In this document: piece after piece, positions 8,867-17,208 of the stretch
How positions within the stretch are numbered: the first letter of the stretch is position 1
How the letters are laid out: every line of letters starts with the position of its first letter
Assembly: GCA_050251195.1 (NCBI GenBank)
Contig: JBFWNG010000023.1
Span: 1-35,280 of the forward strand
Direction of reading: 5' to 3'
Length of the DNA stretch: 35,280 nucleotides
Origin: JBFWNG01 sp050251195
GTDB lineage: Bacteria; Bdellovibrionota_B; Oligoflexia; Oligoflexales; Oligoflexaceae
Position numbers and translations under genes: made by a program
The notes under the pieces: generated by a model
Database searches by the model: none
Told to the model about the DNA's origin: nothing
Seen by the model: only the letters and a program-made list of their open reading frames with translations

Positions 8867-9139
8867 ATGAGCGTTATAGGCGACAGCTACAAAAAGCTAC
8901 GCATGCTGGACATGGATGATCTCATACTGCTCAACCATCTCCTCGAGGGCGGCCGACCTTCGACGGGAGCTGCTCTCCTTGGCCTAACACCTCCAGCAGT
9001 AAGCCATCGGCTGCGAAAAATCGAACAGGTCTACGGGATAAAATTGTTCGAACGAGTCGGAACAAAAGTCGGTCTCAACGAAGAAGCAAAAATTCTTTCC
9101 AAAAAAGCGAGCCAAGCACTGACACTTATGGCAAACTAA
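8867..9139 (+). CDS. small LysR-type HTH protein (DNA-binding domain only)
   Basis: 90 residues from ATG 8867, preceded by GGGGA about seven bases upstream. The longer TTG reading from 8837 is less likely. The sequence is a LysR N-terminal winged helix: LLNHLLEGGRPSTGAALLGL, then TPPAVSHRLRKIEQVYGIKLFER and a linker helix. It stops where the roughly 200-residue effector domain should begin. The stop is clean and the next gene follows after 15 bp, so it may be a genuine stand-alone DNA-binding protein or a gene that lost its 3' end long ago. It is divergent from the SGNH gene. Confidence 0.75.
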   Translation: MSVIGDSYKKLRMLDMDDLILLNHLLEGGRPSTGAALLGLTPPAVSHRLRKIEQVYGIKLFERVGTKVGLNEEAKILSKKASQALTLMAN

Positions 9140-9154
9140 TAGCAGAGGTTTGCC

Positions 9155-9919
9155 ATGCAACGTATTGTTTCGACAGTTTTTAGTGCCATCCTTTTGCTAA
9201 CGTCCGTGAGTGCAGCGGCTCAGGAATCTCCAGATCCCGATGCATGGTTCAAAAAATGGCGTGACACAAAGTCCAAGTCCGGAATCTTCCCCCACCGAAT
9301 TATGGTACTGCGCTCCCTGAAACAAGGTGCTCAGCCCAAGTTCATGGAAATCGACAAACTACCAGATTTTGGCTTCATCGAACCAACGGCACCTGAACAG
9401 GTCGAAACCTTCCTGCTTTTAAATGAACGACCTCCCAATTTAGAACCTCTTGAGGAACAGAAAAACATCACCCCTGCAGATTGGGTAGGCATGTTGTTTG
9501 AGGTTTCAGGCGGCGACACCATCGCTTATTACGATGGCGCAAAATGGAATTTTCAAGGGGTAGTTAAAGGCAAACCGCGAAGTTTCTTTGCGATAAAGGG
9601 ACCGGAGTTCGTTACGTTCTCCGAATTTTACGACTTCATGGCAAAGTCCATCGGCTACGACGGCGTCGTTCTCGACGTGGACGGGCAAAATCTCCTTATT
9701 GGCAGCTTCACCCCGCTTATTAAAGAGAACACTCAAGCGCTCGTTATCCAAAACTCAGCCGGCCGCTTTCGCTTAAAGGGCAAGAACAAGGAAGGCGCCG
9801 CACTCGTCGAGCTTGTCAAAAAAGGCACAACCGCATCCGTTTTTAAGGTCTTGCTCAAGGGGAAGACCAAAACGCGACTGGGATCAAAGCTAATCATTGA
9901 AAAAGCCGCACAAAATTAA
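9155..9919 (+). CDS. exported protein of unknown function
   Basis: 254 residues. There is a clear Sec signal peptide (LLLTSVSAAAQE, likely cut after Ala-Ala-Ala or Ala-Gln). The mature part is mixed alpha/beta with several Lys/Arg-rich strands and a hydrophobic FVTFSEFYDFMAKSIGYDG segment. There are no cysteines or recognised catalytic motif. It begins 15 bp after the HTH gene, so the two are probably one operon. I do not recognise a family. Confidence 0.75.
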   Translation: MQRIVSTVFSAILLLTSVSAAAQESPDPDAWFKKWRDTKSKSGIFPHRIMVLRSLKQGAQPKFMEIDKLPDFGFIEPTAPEQVETFLLLNERPPNLEPLEEQKNITPADWVGMLFEVSGGDTIAYYDGAKWNFQGVVKGKPRSFFAIKGPEFVTFSEFYDFMAKSIGYDGVVLDVDGQNLLIGSFTPLIKENTQALVIQNSAGRFRLKGKNKEGAALVELVKKGTTASVFKVLLKGKTKTRLGSKLIIEKAAQN

Positions 9920-9943
9920 GGTATCCACCTAACCTGTCTCTCA

Positions 9944-9971
9944 TTGACAACCTGCTAAGAAATGCTAAGTT
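9944..9971 (+). promoter_or_regulatory. possible promoter of the ClpX-like gene
   Basis: TTGACA (9944-9949) is followed by 16 bases and TAAGTT (9966-9971). The -35 is perfect and the -10 weak. It lies between the exported protein gene and the ClpX-like gene. If used, transcription would start near 9977, which favours the ATG at 9995 over the ATG at 9962. Confidence 0.35.
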
Positions 9972-9994
9972 TAGCGTTCGAAGGCGGTGCTCCT

Positions 9995-11608
9995 ATGGAA
10001 GAAAAGAAATCCCCCAGCCCTGAAGATATTCAAAAGGAATTTGAGGACTTTGTCCGCCGAAGGTTTGGAAGCTCTGTACAAATTTTTACCAATCAAATGA
10101 ACCCACAGTTTGAAACGCAAGGTTCGGCTCATGCGAAACAAGAGGGCGAGCACGAATTTCAACATATTCTTGATTTCAAATTCAAACCCAAAGAAATCAA
10201 ACGTTACCTCGACCATTACGTCATTAGCCAAGAGGAAGCGAAGAAGGCGCTCGCGATAGCAATCTGCGATCATTACAATCACGTTAAATTTTGCCTGAAA
10301 AACAATATCCAAAGGGATCCCGATTATTCCAAACAAAACGTTTTGCTTCTTGGTCCCACAGGAGTCGGCAAGACCTACCTGATTCGAAAGATTGCCGATC
10401 TCATCGGTGTACCTTTCGTCAAGGCTGATGCGACACGTTTTAGCGAAACAGGATATGTCGGAGCCAACGTTGATGACCTCATCCGTGATCTCGTGTCGCA
10501 AGCGGGCGGCGACATCAAAAAGGCGCAGTACGGAATCATCTACCTTGACGAAGCGGACAAACTCGCAACCACTGGCAGTGCCCACGGGCGGGATATCAAC
10601 GGAAGAGGTGTACAGTTTGGCCTGCTCAAACTTATGGAAGACGCTGACGTCGATCTTCGATCGGGCAACGACATACAGTCGCAAATGCAGGCATTGCTCG
10701 ATATGCAACGTAAAGGCAAACTTTCTCGGCAATTAGTGAACACAGGACACATTCTTTTTATTGTAAGCGGCGCATTTTCCGGACTTGAGGAAATAATTAA
10801 GAAGCGATTGGACACCAAGAGAATTGGATTTGCTGCGGAGAAATCCGATACGGAAAAGCTTTCGGTTGACGACATCTTCGCGCATGTATCAACGCAGGAC
10901 TTTATCGATTATGGCTTCGAGCCCGAATTTATCGGCCGACTGCCGGTTGTCGTAGGGTGTCACCATCTGAGCGTCGACAATCTCTACCGCATTCTATCGG
11001 AGTCCCGCGGATCAGCCGTGAGACAATATGAGCAGGCTTTGCTTGCTTACGGTATCAAGACTAAATTCGAAGACGATGCGCTCCTCGCCATTGCAGAAAA
11101 GGCGCATAAGCTCAAAACAGGCGCACGGGCGTTGCTGTCTGTTTGCGAATCAACTTTACGACAATTTAAGTACGAGTTACCTTCCAGCGACATCTCAGAA
11201 CTTAAGGTGACAAGTGATCTTGTGAATCATCCGGCCCAAACGCTGGATTGGCTCCTAAGTCATCCAGAAGATCCCGGAGAGCGGCTGATCAGATCCGGTA
11301 TAGAAAAATATGAAAACGACTTCTTTGAAGGCTTTGGGATTGAACTAAAATTTGACGAAAATGCCAAAGAAAAGATCATTGAAAAGGTTCACGTCAGCGG
11401 CCTCAACGCCGTAAGATTCTTGAGCCAACTGTTCCAAGGCTACGAACATGGTTTAAAGCTCATCCAAAACAGCACCGGCCAATCAACCTTCGTCTTAGAC
11501 GAGCAGGCATTGTCCAATCCTCAGGGCGTTTTGGAGGAAATGATCCGAAATTCCTTCGTAAAAGATAATAAATTCCACTCTTCCCAACCATCGGCGCACC
11601 CGTTTTAA
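9995..11608 (+). CDS. ClpX-like AAA+ unfoldase lacking the N-terminal zinc domain
   Basis: About 537 residues from ATG 9995 (AAGGCGG upstream); a further ATG lies at 9962. The AAA+ core follows ClpX closely: Walker A GPTGVGKT, pore loop GYVG, Walker B IIYLDEADKL, GRGVQFGLLKLMED, GAFSGLEEII, EFIGRLPVV, and sensor 2 TGARALLSV. An IGF tripeptide (RIGFAAE), the ClpP-docking loop of ClpX, is present. The Cys4 zinc-binding domain of ClpX is absent, replaced by a charged region of about 60 residues. About 130 residues extend past the usual ClpX C-terminus. It is probably a second, specialised protease partner or chaperone. No clpP is in the window. Confidence 0.85.
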   Translation: MEEKKSPSPEDIQKEFEDFVRRRFGSSVQIFTNQMNPQFETQGSAHAKQEGEHEFQHILDFKFKPKEIKRYLDHYVISQEEAKKALAIAICDHYNHVKFCLKNNIQRDPDYSKQNVLLLGPTGVGKTYLIRKIADLIGVPFVKADATRFSETGYVGANVDDLIRDLVSQAGGDIKKAQYGIIYLDEADKLATTGSAHGRDINGRGVQFGLLKLMEDADVDLRSGNDIQSQMQALLDMQRKGKLSRQLVNTGHILFIVSGAFSGLEEIIKKRLDTKRIGFAAEKSDTEKLSVDDIFAHVSTQDFIDYGFEPEFIGRLPVVVGCHHLSVDNLYRILSESRGSAVRQYEQALLAYGIKTKFEDDALLAIAEKAHKLKTGARALLSVCESTLRQFKYELPSSDISELKVTSDLVNHPAQTLDWLLSHPEDPGERLIRSGIEKYENDFFEGFGIELKFDENAKEKIIEKVHVSGLNAVRFLSQLFQGYEHGLKLIQNSTGQSTFVLDEQALSNPQGVLEEMIRNSFVKDNKFHSSQPSAHPF

Positions 11609-11709
11609 AAAGTCCGCGGAGTTCACTCTCAACCGCTGATATATGTTAAAATTAAGTGTGCGCTTTGTATTCTAATGCGAATCATCAACCACATCGGAGA
11701 CCGACCGTA

Positions 11710-14163
11710 ATGAGCCTACCTTTGTCAACAGCAGAAGTTGTCTGTTACTTTGCGATCACCGCACTCTTCCTCGGATTTTTTAGTGCGCCATTGTTTCTCT
11801 GGAGCATTGCGGTAGCGGCAGTGGCAAGTCAGTTTGAACTTACTCCCGTCGCCTGGGGACTTCTTGGAGCGTTCCTACTAGTTTTCAACATACCCGTGCT
11901 TCGGCAGAAAGTTGTCTCGAAGCATCTTCTCGGTCTGCTGAAAAAGCTGAACGTGATGCCGGCGATCTCGGAAACGGAAAAAACCGCGCTCGAGGCGGGA
12001 ACAACATGGGTCGACAAGGAACTCTTTTCCGGCAAGCCAAACTTCCGATCAATCCTTGAAGAGCCTTACAAAAAAGTTTCGGGCGAAGAGCTTGAGTTTT
12101 TGAACGGTCCTGTAGAAGAGCTTTGCCGTAACGTATCTGATTGGGATGTTTATCAGCAAAAGGAATTGCCCGACCACGTGTGGGCTTTCCTAAAACAAAA
12201 GCGATTCTTCGGCATGATTATTCCGAAGAAATATGGCGGTCTGGAATTTTCGGCTGTGGCACATAGCGAAGTCGTCGCTAAGTTGTCGGCGCATTCTACG
12301 GCACTTGGCGTTACGGTCATGGTCCCTAACTCACTTGGCCCTGCGGAACTATTGATTCACTACGGAACGGAAGAACAAAAGAACTATTACTTGCCGCGAC
12401 TGGCGCGAGGAGAAGAAATTCCTTGCTTTGCGCTGACAGAACCCGAGGCGGGGTCGGACGCCGGGTCGATTAGCTCGCACGGAGAGGTATTCAAAGGCGA
12501 CGACGGCAAATTGTACATCAAACTCAACTGGGAAAAGCGCTATATTACTCTCGCAGCTGTTTCCACAGTAATCGGTCTTGCGATTAAGCTTCGCGATCCC
12601 AACAAACTCCTTGGTCCCAAACGAAAAGAAGGGATCACCTGCCTTCTCGTTCCAGCGAAGACTCCCGGTGTTGTGTTAGGTCGTCGTCACGATCCCATGG
12701 GCGTGCCTTTCTATAACTGTCCAACGTGGGGAAAAGACGTCGTCGTTTCAATAGACAACATTATCGGCGGAGCGGACGGCGCAGGCCGAGGCTGGCTGAT
12801 GCTTATGGAATGTCTCGCAGCCGGGCGTTCTATATCTCTCCCAGCGCAAACCACCGGCATTGCAAAAATGCTCTCGCGGGTTACGAGCGCCTACGCATCC
12901 GTACGCAAACAGTTTGGCGTGTCGATCGGGCAGTTTGAGGGAATCGAAGAACCACTTGCGCGCGTCTTCGGTCTCACGTACATCCTCGAATCTTCGCGCC
13001 TATTTACCGTCAACGCTGTTGATAAAGGTGTGAAACCATCCGTCGTATCGGCAATAGCAAAATACAATTCCACGGAACTTGGAAGAAAAGTTATCAACGA
13101 TGGAATGGACATTCTTGGCGGAGCGGCCATCTCCCGCGGACCGCGTAACCCCATAGCAAATAGCTATATGGCCACGCCCATCAGCATTACGGTGGAAGGC
13201 GCAAACATTCTGACGCGGTGCATGATTGTCTTTGGACAAGGAGCTATTCGATGCCATCCTTTTGCCTATAATGAGCTTAAGAGCATCGAAGAAAACAACG
13301 TACCGGATTTCGATCGCGCTTTCTGGGGACACGTCGGCTTTACGATTCGGAATCTTTGTCGCTCCATAGTCCTCAGCGTCACCAGAGGATACTTCGCCTC
13401 TGTTCCGGGCGGATACGAAGCAAAATACTATCGCAAACTCTCGTGGGCTTCTGCGAGCTTTGCGGTTATGGCCGACATGGCTTTGGGTGCGCTGGGCGGC
13501 AGCCTTAAGTTCAGAGAAAAAATTACAGGACGTTTCGCCGACATCCTATCGTGGATGTACCTTGGGACGGCGACATTGAGAAGATTTAGAGAAGAGGGTT
13601 GCAAGAAAGAGCATCGAATTTATCTCGACTGGTCAATGCAGTATGCCCTCAATCAAATTCAGGAAGCTTTCGACGGCCTGTACGCCAACTTTCCGCTCAA
13701 AGGCCTACGCTGGTTTTTCGCCGGACCGATTTACTTTTGGTCGCGCATGAATCGAATCGGCCATTTACCTTCGGATCGTCTAGGGGAACGAGTTGCCAAG
13801 TCCTTCTTACAGCCCTCGGCCACAAGGGACTATCTAACCCCGGGCGTATACATTTCAACAGACGTCAGCCGCGGTATAGCCCGCTATGAGCATGCCTTTA
13901 GGCTCATGCACGAAACATCGCGCATTCACAAGGCGATCTCCAAAGCGTACAAACAAAAGATCATCCAGAAAGGTCCGACAATGACGATGATCAAGGCCGC
14001 CCTCGAGGCCAACATCATTACTCAGAACGAAGCCAACCAGGCGATCAAGGCTGAAGAGGCCATACACGAGGCGATCTCGGTAGATTCGTTCTCACTCGAT
14101 GAATATATGAAGATAGGGGTAACACCGATCCCAAAGCCTCAAAAGGTCGCGGCAGTGATGTAG
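11710..14163 (+). CDS. fadE: acyl-CoA dehydrogenase FadE
   Basis: 817 residues from ATG 11710 (GGAG upstream); a GTG at 11656 is in frame but has no good ribosome site. Length and layout match E. coli FadE (814 residues): N-terminal membrane segments (about residues 5-65), acyl-CoA dehydrogenase N and middle domains (CFALTEPEAGSDAGS is the FAD/substrate loop), a C-terminal dehydrogenase domain (GGAAISRGPRNP), and the long FadE-specific C-terminal extension. It carries out the first oxidation step of fatty-acid beta-oxidation at the inner membrane. A strong terminator follows. Confidence 0.93.
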   Translation: MSLPLSTAEVVCYFAITALFLGFFSAPLFLWSIAVAAVASQFELTPVAWGLLGAFLLVFNIPVLRQKVVSKHLLGLLKKLNVMPAISETEKTALEAGTTWVDKELFSGKPNFRSILEEPYKKVSGEELEFLNGPVEELCRNVSDWDVYQQKELPDHVWAFLKQKRFFGMIIPKKYGGLEFSAVAHSEVVAKLSAHSTALGVTVMVPNSLGPAELLIHYGTEEQKNYYLPRLARGEEIPCFALTEPEAGSDAGSISSHGEVFKGDDGKLYIKLNWEKRYITLAAVSTVIGLAIKLRDPNKLLGPKRKEGITCLLVPAKTPGVVLGRRHDPMGVPFYNCPTWGKDVVVSIDNIIGGADGAGRGWLMLMECLAAGRSISLPAQTTGIAKMLSRVTSAYASVRKQFGVSIGQFEGIEEPLARVFGLTYILESSRLFTVNAVDKGVKPSVVSAIAKYNSTELGRKVINDGMDILGGAAISRGPRNPIANSYMATPISITVEGANILTRCMIVFGQGAIRCHPFAYNELKSIEENNVPDFDRAFWGHVGFTIRNLCRSIVLSVTRGYFASVPGGYEAKYYRKLSWASASFAVMADMALGALGGSLKFREKITGRFADILSWMYLGTATLRRFREEGCKKEHRIYLDWSMQYALNQIQEAFDGLYANFPLKGLRWFFAGPIYFWSRMNRIGHLPSDRLGERVAKSFLQPSATRDYLTPGVYISTDVSRGIARYEHAFRLMHETSRIHKAISKAYKQKIIQKGPTMTMIKAALEANIITQNEANQAIKAEEAIHEAISVDSFSLDEYMKIGVTPIPKPQKVAAVM

Positions 14164-14185
14164 CGGCGGATTAGAAAAAAGTACG

Positions 14186-14212
14186 GGGAGCCTTCGGGCT
14201 CCTCTTTTTTTT
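14186..14212 (+). terminator. Rho-independent terminator after fadE
   Basis: A perfect 6-bp stem GGAGCC (14187-14192) and GGCTCC (14197-14202) closes on a stable TTCG tetraloop, followed by TCTTTTTTTT. It is about 25 bp after the fadE stop. Confidence 0.95.
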
Positions 14213-14249
14213 GTAATTTCCGTAGCTTAGACACATTTAACCGTTTCCC

Positions 14250-14277
14250 TCAACTCTCCCGCCCAATTGGTCGATAA
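14250..14277 (+). promoter_or_regulatory. possible sigma-28 (FliA-type) promoter of fliG
   Basis: GTCGATAA (14270-14277) matches the flagellar sigma-28 -10 consensus GCCGATAA at seven of eight bases. TCAACTCT (14250-14257) matches TAAAGTTT at about five of eight, with a 12-base gap where 11 is usual. It sits 27 bases before the fliG start. The match is suggestive only. Confidence 0.4.
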
Positions 14278-14303
14278 ATACCTCAGGAATCGAGGGGGTT
14301 ACC

Positions 14304-15317
14304 GTGGGCGCTCCTAAATACAGTTCGCAAGACAAAGCCGCCATTTTGCTTTTGGGGTTGGGCAAGGATCTCTCCGCCGAAATTCTCAAGAACCTGCCCG
14401 ACAACGAAATCAAGAAGCTCCTCTCGCATCTGCAAAAACTTGGCGCGGTACCCAAAGAGACTCTCAGCGAGGTCGCTAAAGAGTTTTTACACAACTTCAA
14501 GTTCGAACCAACCGCCTCAATCCGCAACGAAGCTTCCAGCTCGGGATCATTTATAAAAGACACGCTCAACAAGGCTTTTAAGCCGGACAAAGCGCAGATG
14601 TTCGTCGAAGAACTTCGTAAGAATACTCCGCCCAAGTTGGAATCCGTCGAACTTTGCGACGAGAAAACGTTGGCCGCGATAATACGAAATGAAACGCCTC
14701 AAACCATCGCATTGATTTTCTCGCACTGCGATCCCAAGAAAAGTTCGCAGCTGCTCAAACTCCTGCCGGAGGCGATGCATCTTGAGATCATTTACCGAAT
14801 AGCGCACCTCGAAGCGGTGCACCCCGACGTTATTGAAGATCTCGACAACCATCTCAAAAGCGAGATCCTGAAAAAAGGCGGACTCGGGCGAACGGACGCG
14901 GGCGGACTTGCCAAAGCGGCGGCAATCCTCAACGCCATGGGGCAAGCGGCGGAAGAAAAAATTCTCGAGACCATCGAAACGTCGAATCCCGAGCTCGGTA
15001 AACAAATAAAAGACTTACTTTTCGTATTCAACGACCTCATCCGACTGAACGATGCCCACATCCGTCTTTTGATAAAGACCGTGCCTCCGGAAACTTGGAG
15101 ACTCGCGCTAAGAGCAGCGAACGCAACGGTATGTGAGATTATTTACCGGAACATGTCGGAAAGAGCTGCAAACCTGATGAAAGAGGACATTGCTTCCATG
15201 CCGCCAATGCCATTGGCAGAAGTGGAAAAAGCGCGGGCCAAAGTCATCGAGGCCGCGCGCAATCTTGAAAAACAAGGGTTGATTTCCCTCGCCAAGAGCG
15301 ACGAGGTCTACGTCTGA
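14304..15317 (+). CDS. fliG: flagellar motor switch protein FliG
   Basis: 337 residues, the normal length. GTG start with GAGGGGG about five bases upstream. The N domain begins YSSQDKAAILLLGLG; the middle domain has ETPQTIALIFSHCDPKKSSQLLKLLP, where the usual EHPQ is ETPQ; the C domain has FNDLIRLNDAHIRLLIK and NMSERAANLMKEDIASM, which keeps the charged torque-helix residues (Arg, Glu, Asp). FliG links the MS ring to the rotor C ring and faces the stator. It stands alone here, away from other flagellar genes, preceded by a possible sigma-28 promoter. Confidence 0.93.
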   Translation: MGAPKYSSQDKAAILLLGLGKDLSAEILKNLPDNEIKKLLSHLQKLGAVPKETLSEVAKEFLHNFKFEPTASIRNEASSSGSFIKDTLNKAFKPDKAQMFVEELRKNTPPKLESVELCDEKTLAAIIRNETPQTIALIFSHCDPKKSSQLLKLLPEAMHLEIIYRIAHLEAVHPDVIEDLDNHLKSEILKKGGLGRTDAGGLAKAAAILNAMGQAAEEKILETIETSNPELGKQIKDLLFVFNDLIRLNDAHIRLLIKTVPPETWRLALRAANATVCEIIYRNMSERAANLMKEDIASMPPMPLAEVEKARAKVIEAARNLEKQGLISLAKSDEVYV

Positions 15318-15515
15318 TCACTCAGCGGCAGGAGCGGCTTCTGCCTCTTTTTTCTTCGGCGTCAGCTTCTTGATGATCCCTTCTTTTTGCAGAATTTCAA
15401 CCTTCTGCTCCGCCTTCGCGAGTTTGCCGCCGCGAAGCATCACAGCGTGGCGTCCTGAACGCTTCTTGATGATCTTGTATTCTTTGTTTGGCTTTGGAGC
15501 TTTCTTCGCTGCCAT
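15318..15515 (-). CDS. small basic protein of unknown function
   Basis: 65 residues from ATG 15515, which has a perfect AAGGAGG six bases upstream (an in-frame start further up at 15563 lacks one). It is rich in Lys at both ends. The middle (YKIIKKRSGRHAVMLRGGKL) looks like a small folded unit, followed by a helix and an Ala/Glu tail. It is cytoplasmic and may bind nucleic acid. Its stop abuts the stop of convergent fliG with no gap. No family recognised. Confidence 0.7.
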   Translation of the reverse strand: MAAKKAPKPNKEYKIIKKRSGRHAVMLRGGKLAKAEQKVEILQKEGIIKKLTPKKKEAEAAPAAE

Positions 15516-15741
15516 AAATCCTCCTTCGATTTTGTAACCCGCCAATTCGAATTTGTTTATCACATAAATTTGAATATGTACCGCTAAAACGTTGAGCTAT
15601 TTTCAAAAAATCGATGACGTTTTCGACAAGCCCGTGCAAAAATCCACTGATGTGCTAAAATATCATTAGTTCCAACAAAAGCAAGACAATCTCAACCACC
15701 AATATCCCCTTTCGGTTGATTGCAAATAACAGGAGAGACTT

Positions 15742-17163
15742 ATGGTAGCAGCACCATGCTATAAACGCCTCGCATTGGGCCTGATCCTTGGAGTGAATCT
15801 TAGCTCCTGCGCGATGCAAACGGCGCAACAGGTTCCTATAACGGGCCCGGTCAGCCTCGAACCTCCGCCTGCCCCGGCCGCCGCGGAAGAAATCGCGATC
15901 AACCCCGCAGAACCCGTGTTCGAAGAGGAAAACACCTATCCTAACAAGTCCGACGCCGACGAGGACACGAAAGAAACAAACAAGACTTCCGAAAATAACG
16001 AGATCACATATACCTTGTCCCACATGCCCGTCGAGATCAACGACGACGTAAAACGCTGGATCAAAGTGTTTACGGAACAAGAAAGAGCCATGTTTGAAGA
16101 GTACTTGCGCCGAGGCGAACCATACAAAAAGACGATCACCGACGTACTCCAGGAACAAGGCCTACCCACGGATCTCTATTACCTAGCATTGATCGAAAGC
16201 GGATTCAAAAACACGGCGACCTCCCACGCGAACGCGGCGGGCATGTGGCAATTTATGAAGCCAACAGGCAAGCGCTATGGCCTCCAAGTGGATCGCTACG
16301 CGGACGAACGCCGAGATCCTATTCGCGCAACACGTGCGGCAGCTCAATACCTCAACGACCTGCACAACGTCTTTCAATCCTGGTATCTCGCCATGGCGGC
16401 CTATAACGCAGGTGAAATGCGTATCATGACGGCCATCATGAACGGCAACAGCCGCGACTTCTGGACTCTCGTCAAGAACAAGAAGCTTCCGAAAGAGACG
16501 ATGAACTATATCCCGAAATTCTTGGCCGCAGTTATTGTCGGCCACAATCCTGAGCATTACGGGTTCACCAATTACCAAAACAACAAAGTGCTTCCCGAGA
16601 TGGAACTCGTTCAGGTTCCGTCCCCTATCAGCCTATCGACAGTGGCCAAAGTCGTCGGCATGCCTGCCAACGTCATCATCGGATCAAACCCGCATTTGAG
16701 AACGCAGAGAACGCCGGCAAACGTCCGCACCTACGACATCTGGGTCCCCAAAAATTCACTCGACCTCTTCGCCGACAAGGAAGCGGAATTAGGTCGTTAC
16801 AGGGGCGCGTACAGAGCTAGCGAAGCTATCGCGGAAACATCGCAGCACCGCGTCCGACGCGGGGAAAACCTGGCTTATATCGCGGGCAAATACAAGCTCA
16901 CCATAGCCCAATTGAAGGCTCTCAACGGGCTTCGCACCAGCAAGATCTATGTGGGACAAAAGCTAAAGGTAACAGGACGCCCTACTTCTTCGACAAGCCT
17001 AGCCGTAAAAGACTACCTCCGCTACAAGGTGCAACGAGGCGACAACCTTCACACTCTTTCTAAAAGGTTCAACATGCCTATTCATCACATCAAGAAGGTC
17101 AACCGACTCCAACGAAACACAATCTACGTTGGCCAAGTGCTAAAAGTTAAAAACGCGGGCTGA
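15742..17163 (+). CDS. mltD: membrane-bound lytic murein transglycosylase D with two LysM domains
   Basis: 473 residues. Lipoprotein signal with lipobox NLSSC (Cys23), then a Pro/Ala/acidic linker. The lysozyme-like SLT domain has the catalytic Glu in LALIESGFKNTATSHANAAG, followed by GMWQFMKPTGKRYGL and MAAYNAGEMRI. Two C-terminal LysM repeats follow (HRVRRGENLAYIAGKY and YKVQRGDNLHTLSKRF), which bind peptidoglycan. It cleaves the MurNAc-GlcNAc bond to give 1,6-anhydro ends, acting in the periplasm from the outer membrane. Confidence 0.93.
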   Translation: MVAAPCYKRLALGLILGVNLSSCAMQTAQQVPITGPVSLEPPPAPAAAEEIAINPAEPVFEEENTYPNKSDADEDTKETNKTSENNEITYTLSHMPVEINDDVKRWIKVFTEQERAMFEEYLRRGEPYKKTITDVLQEQGLPTDLYYLALIESGFKNTATSHANAAGMWQFMKPTGKRYGLQVDRYADERRDPIRATRAAAQYLNDLHNVFQSWYLAMAAYNAGEMRIMTAIMNGNSRDFWTLVKNKKLPKETMNYIPKFLAAVIVGHNPEHYGFTNYQNNKVLPEMELVQVPSPISLSTVAKVVGMPANVIIGSNPHLRTQRTPANVRTYDIWVPKNSLDLFADKEAELGRYRGAYRASEAIAETSQHRVRRGENLAYIAGKYKLTIAQLKALNGLRTSKIYVGQKLKVTGRPTSSTSLAVKDYLRYKVQRGDNLHTLSKRFNMPIHHIKKVNRLQRNTIYVGQVLKVKNAG

Positions 17164-17181
17164 GATGCCCGACGCGCTGCC

Positions 17182-17203
17182 TCGACGGCCAAAAGGCCGT
17201 CGA
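17182..17203. terminator. hairpin between convergent mltD and the PLP-enzyme gene
   Basis: TCGACGGCC (17182-17190), an AAAA loop and GGCCGTCGA (17195-17203) make a perfect 9-bp stem between two convergent genes. There is no T-run on either side, so it may be a weak bidirectional terminator or a 3' stabilising structure. Confidence 0.5.
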
Positions 17204-17208
17204 CTCTC

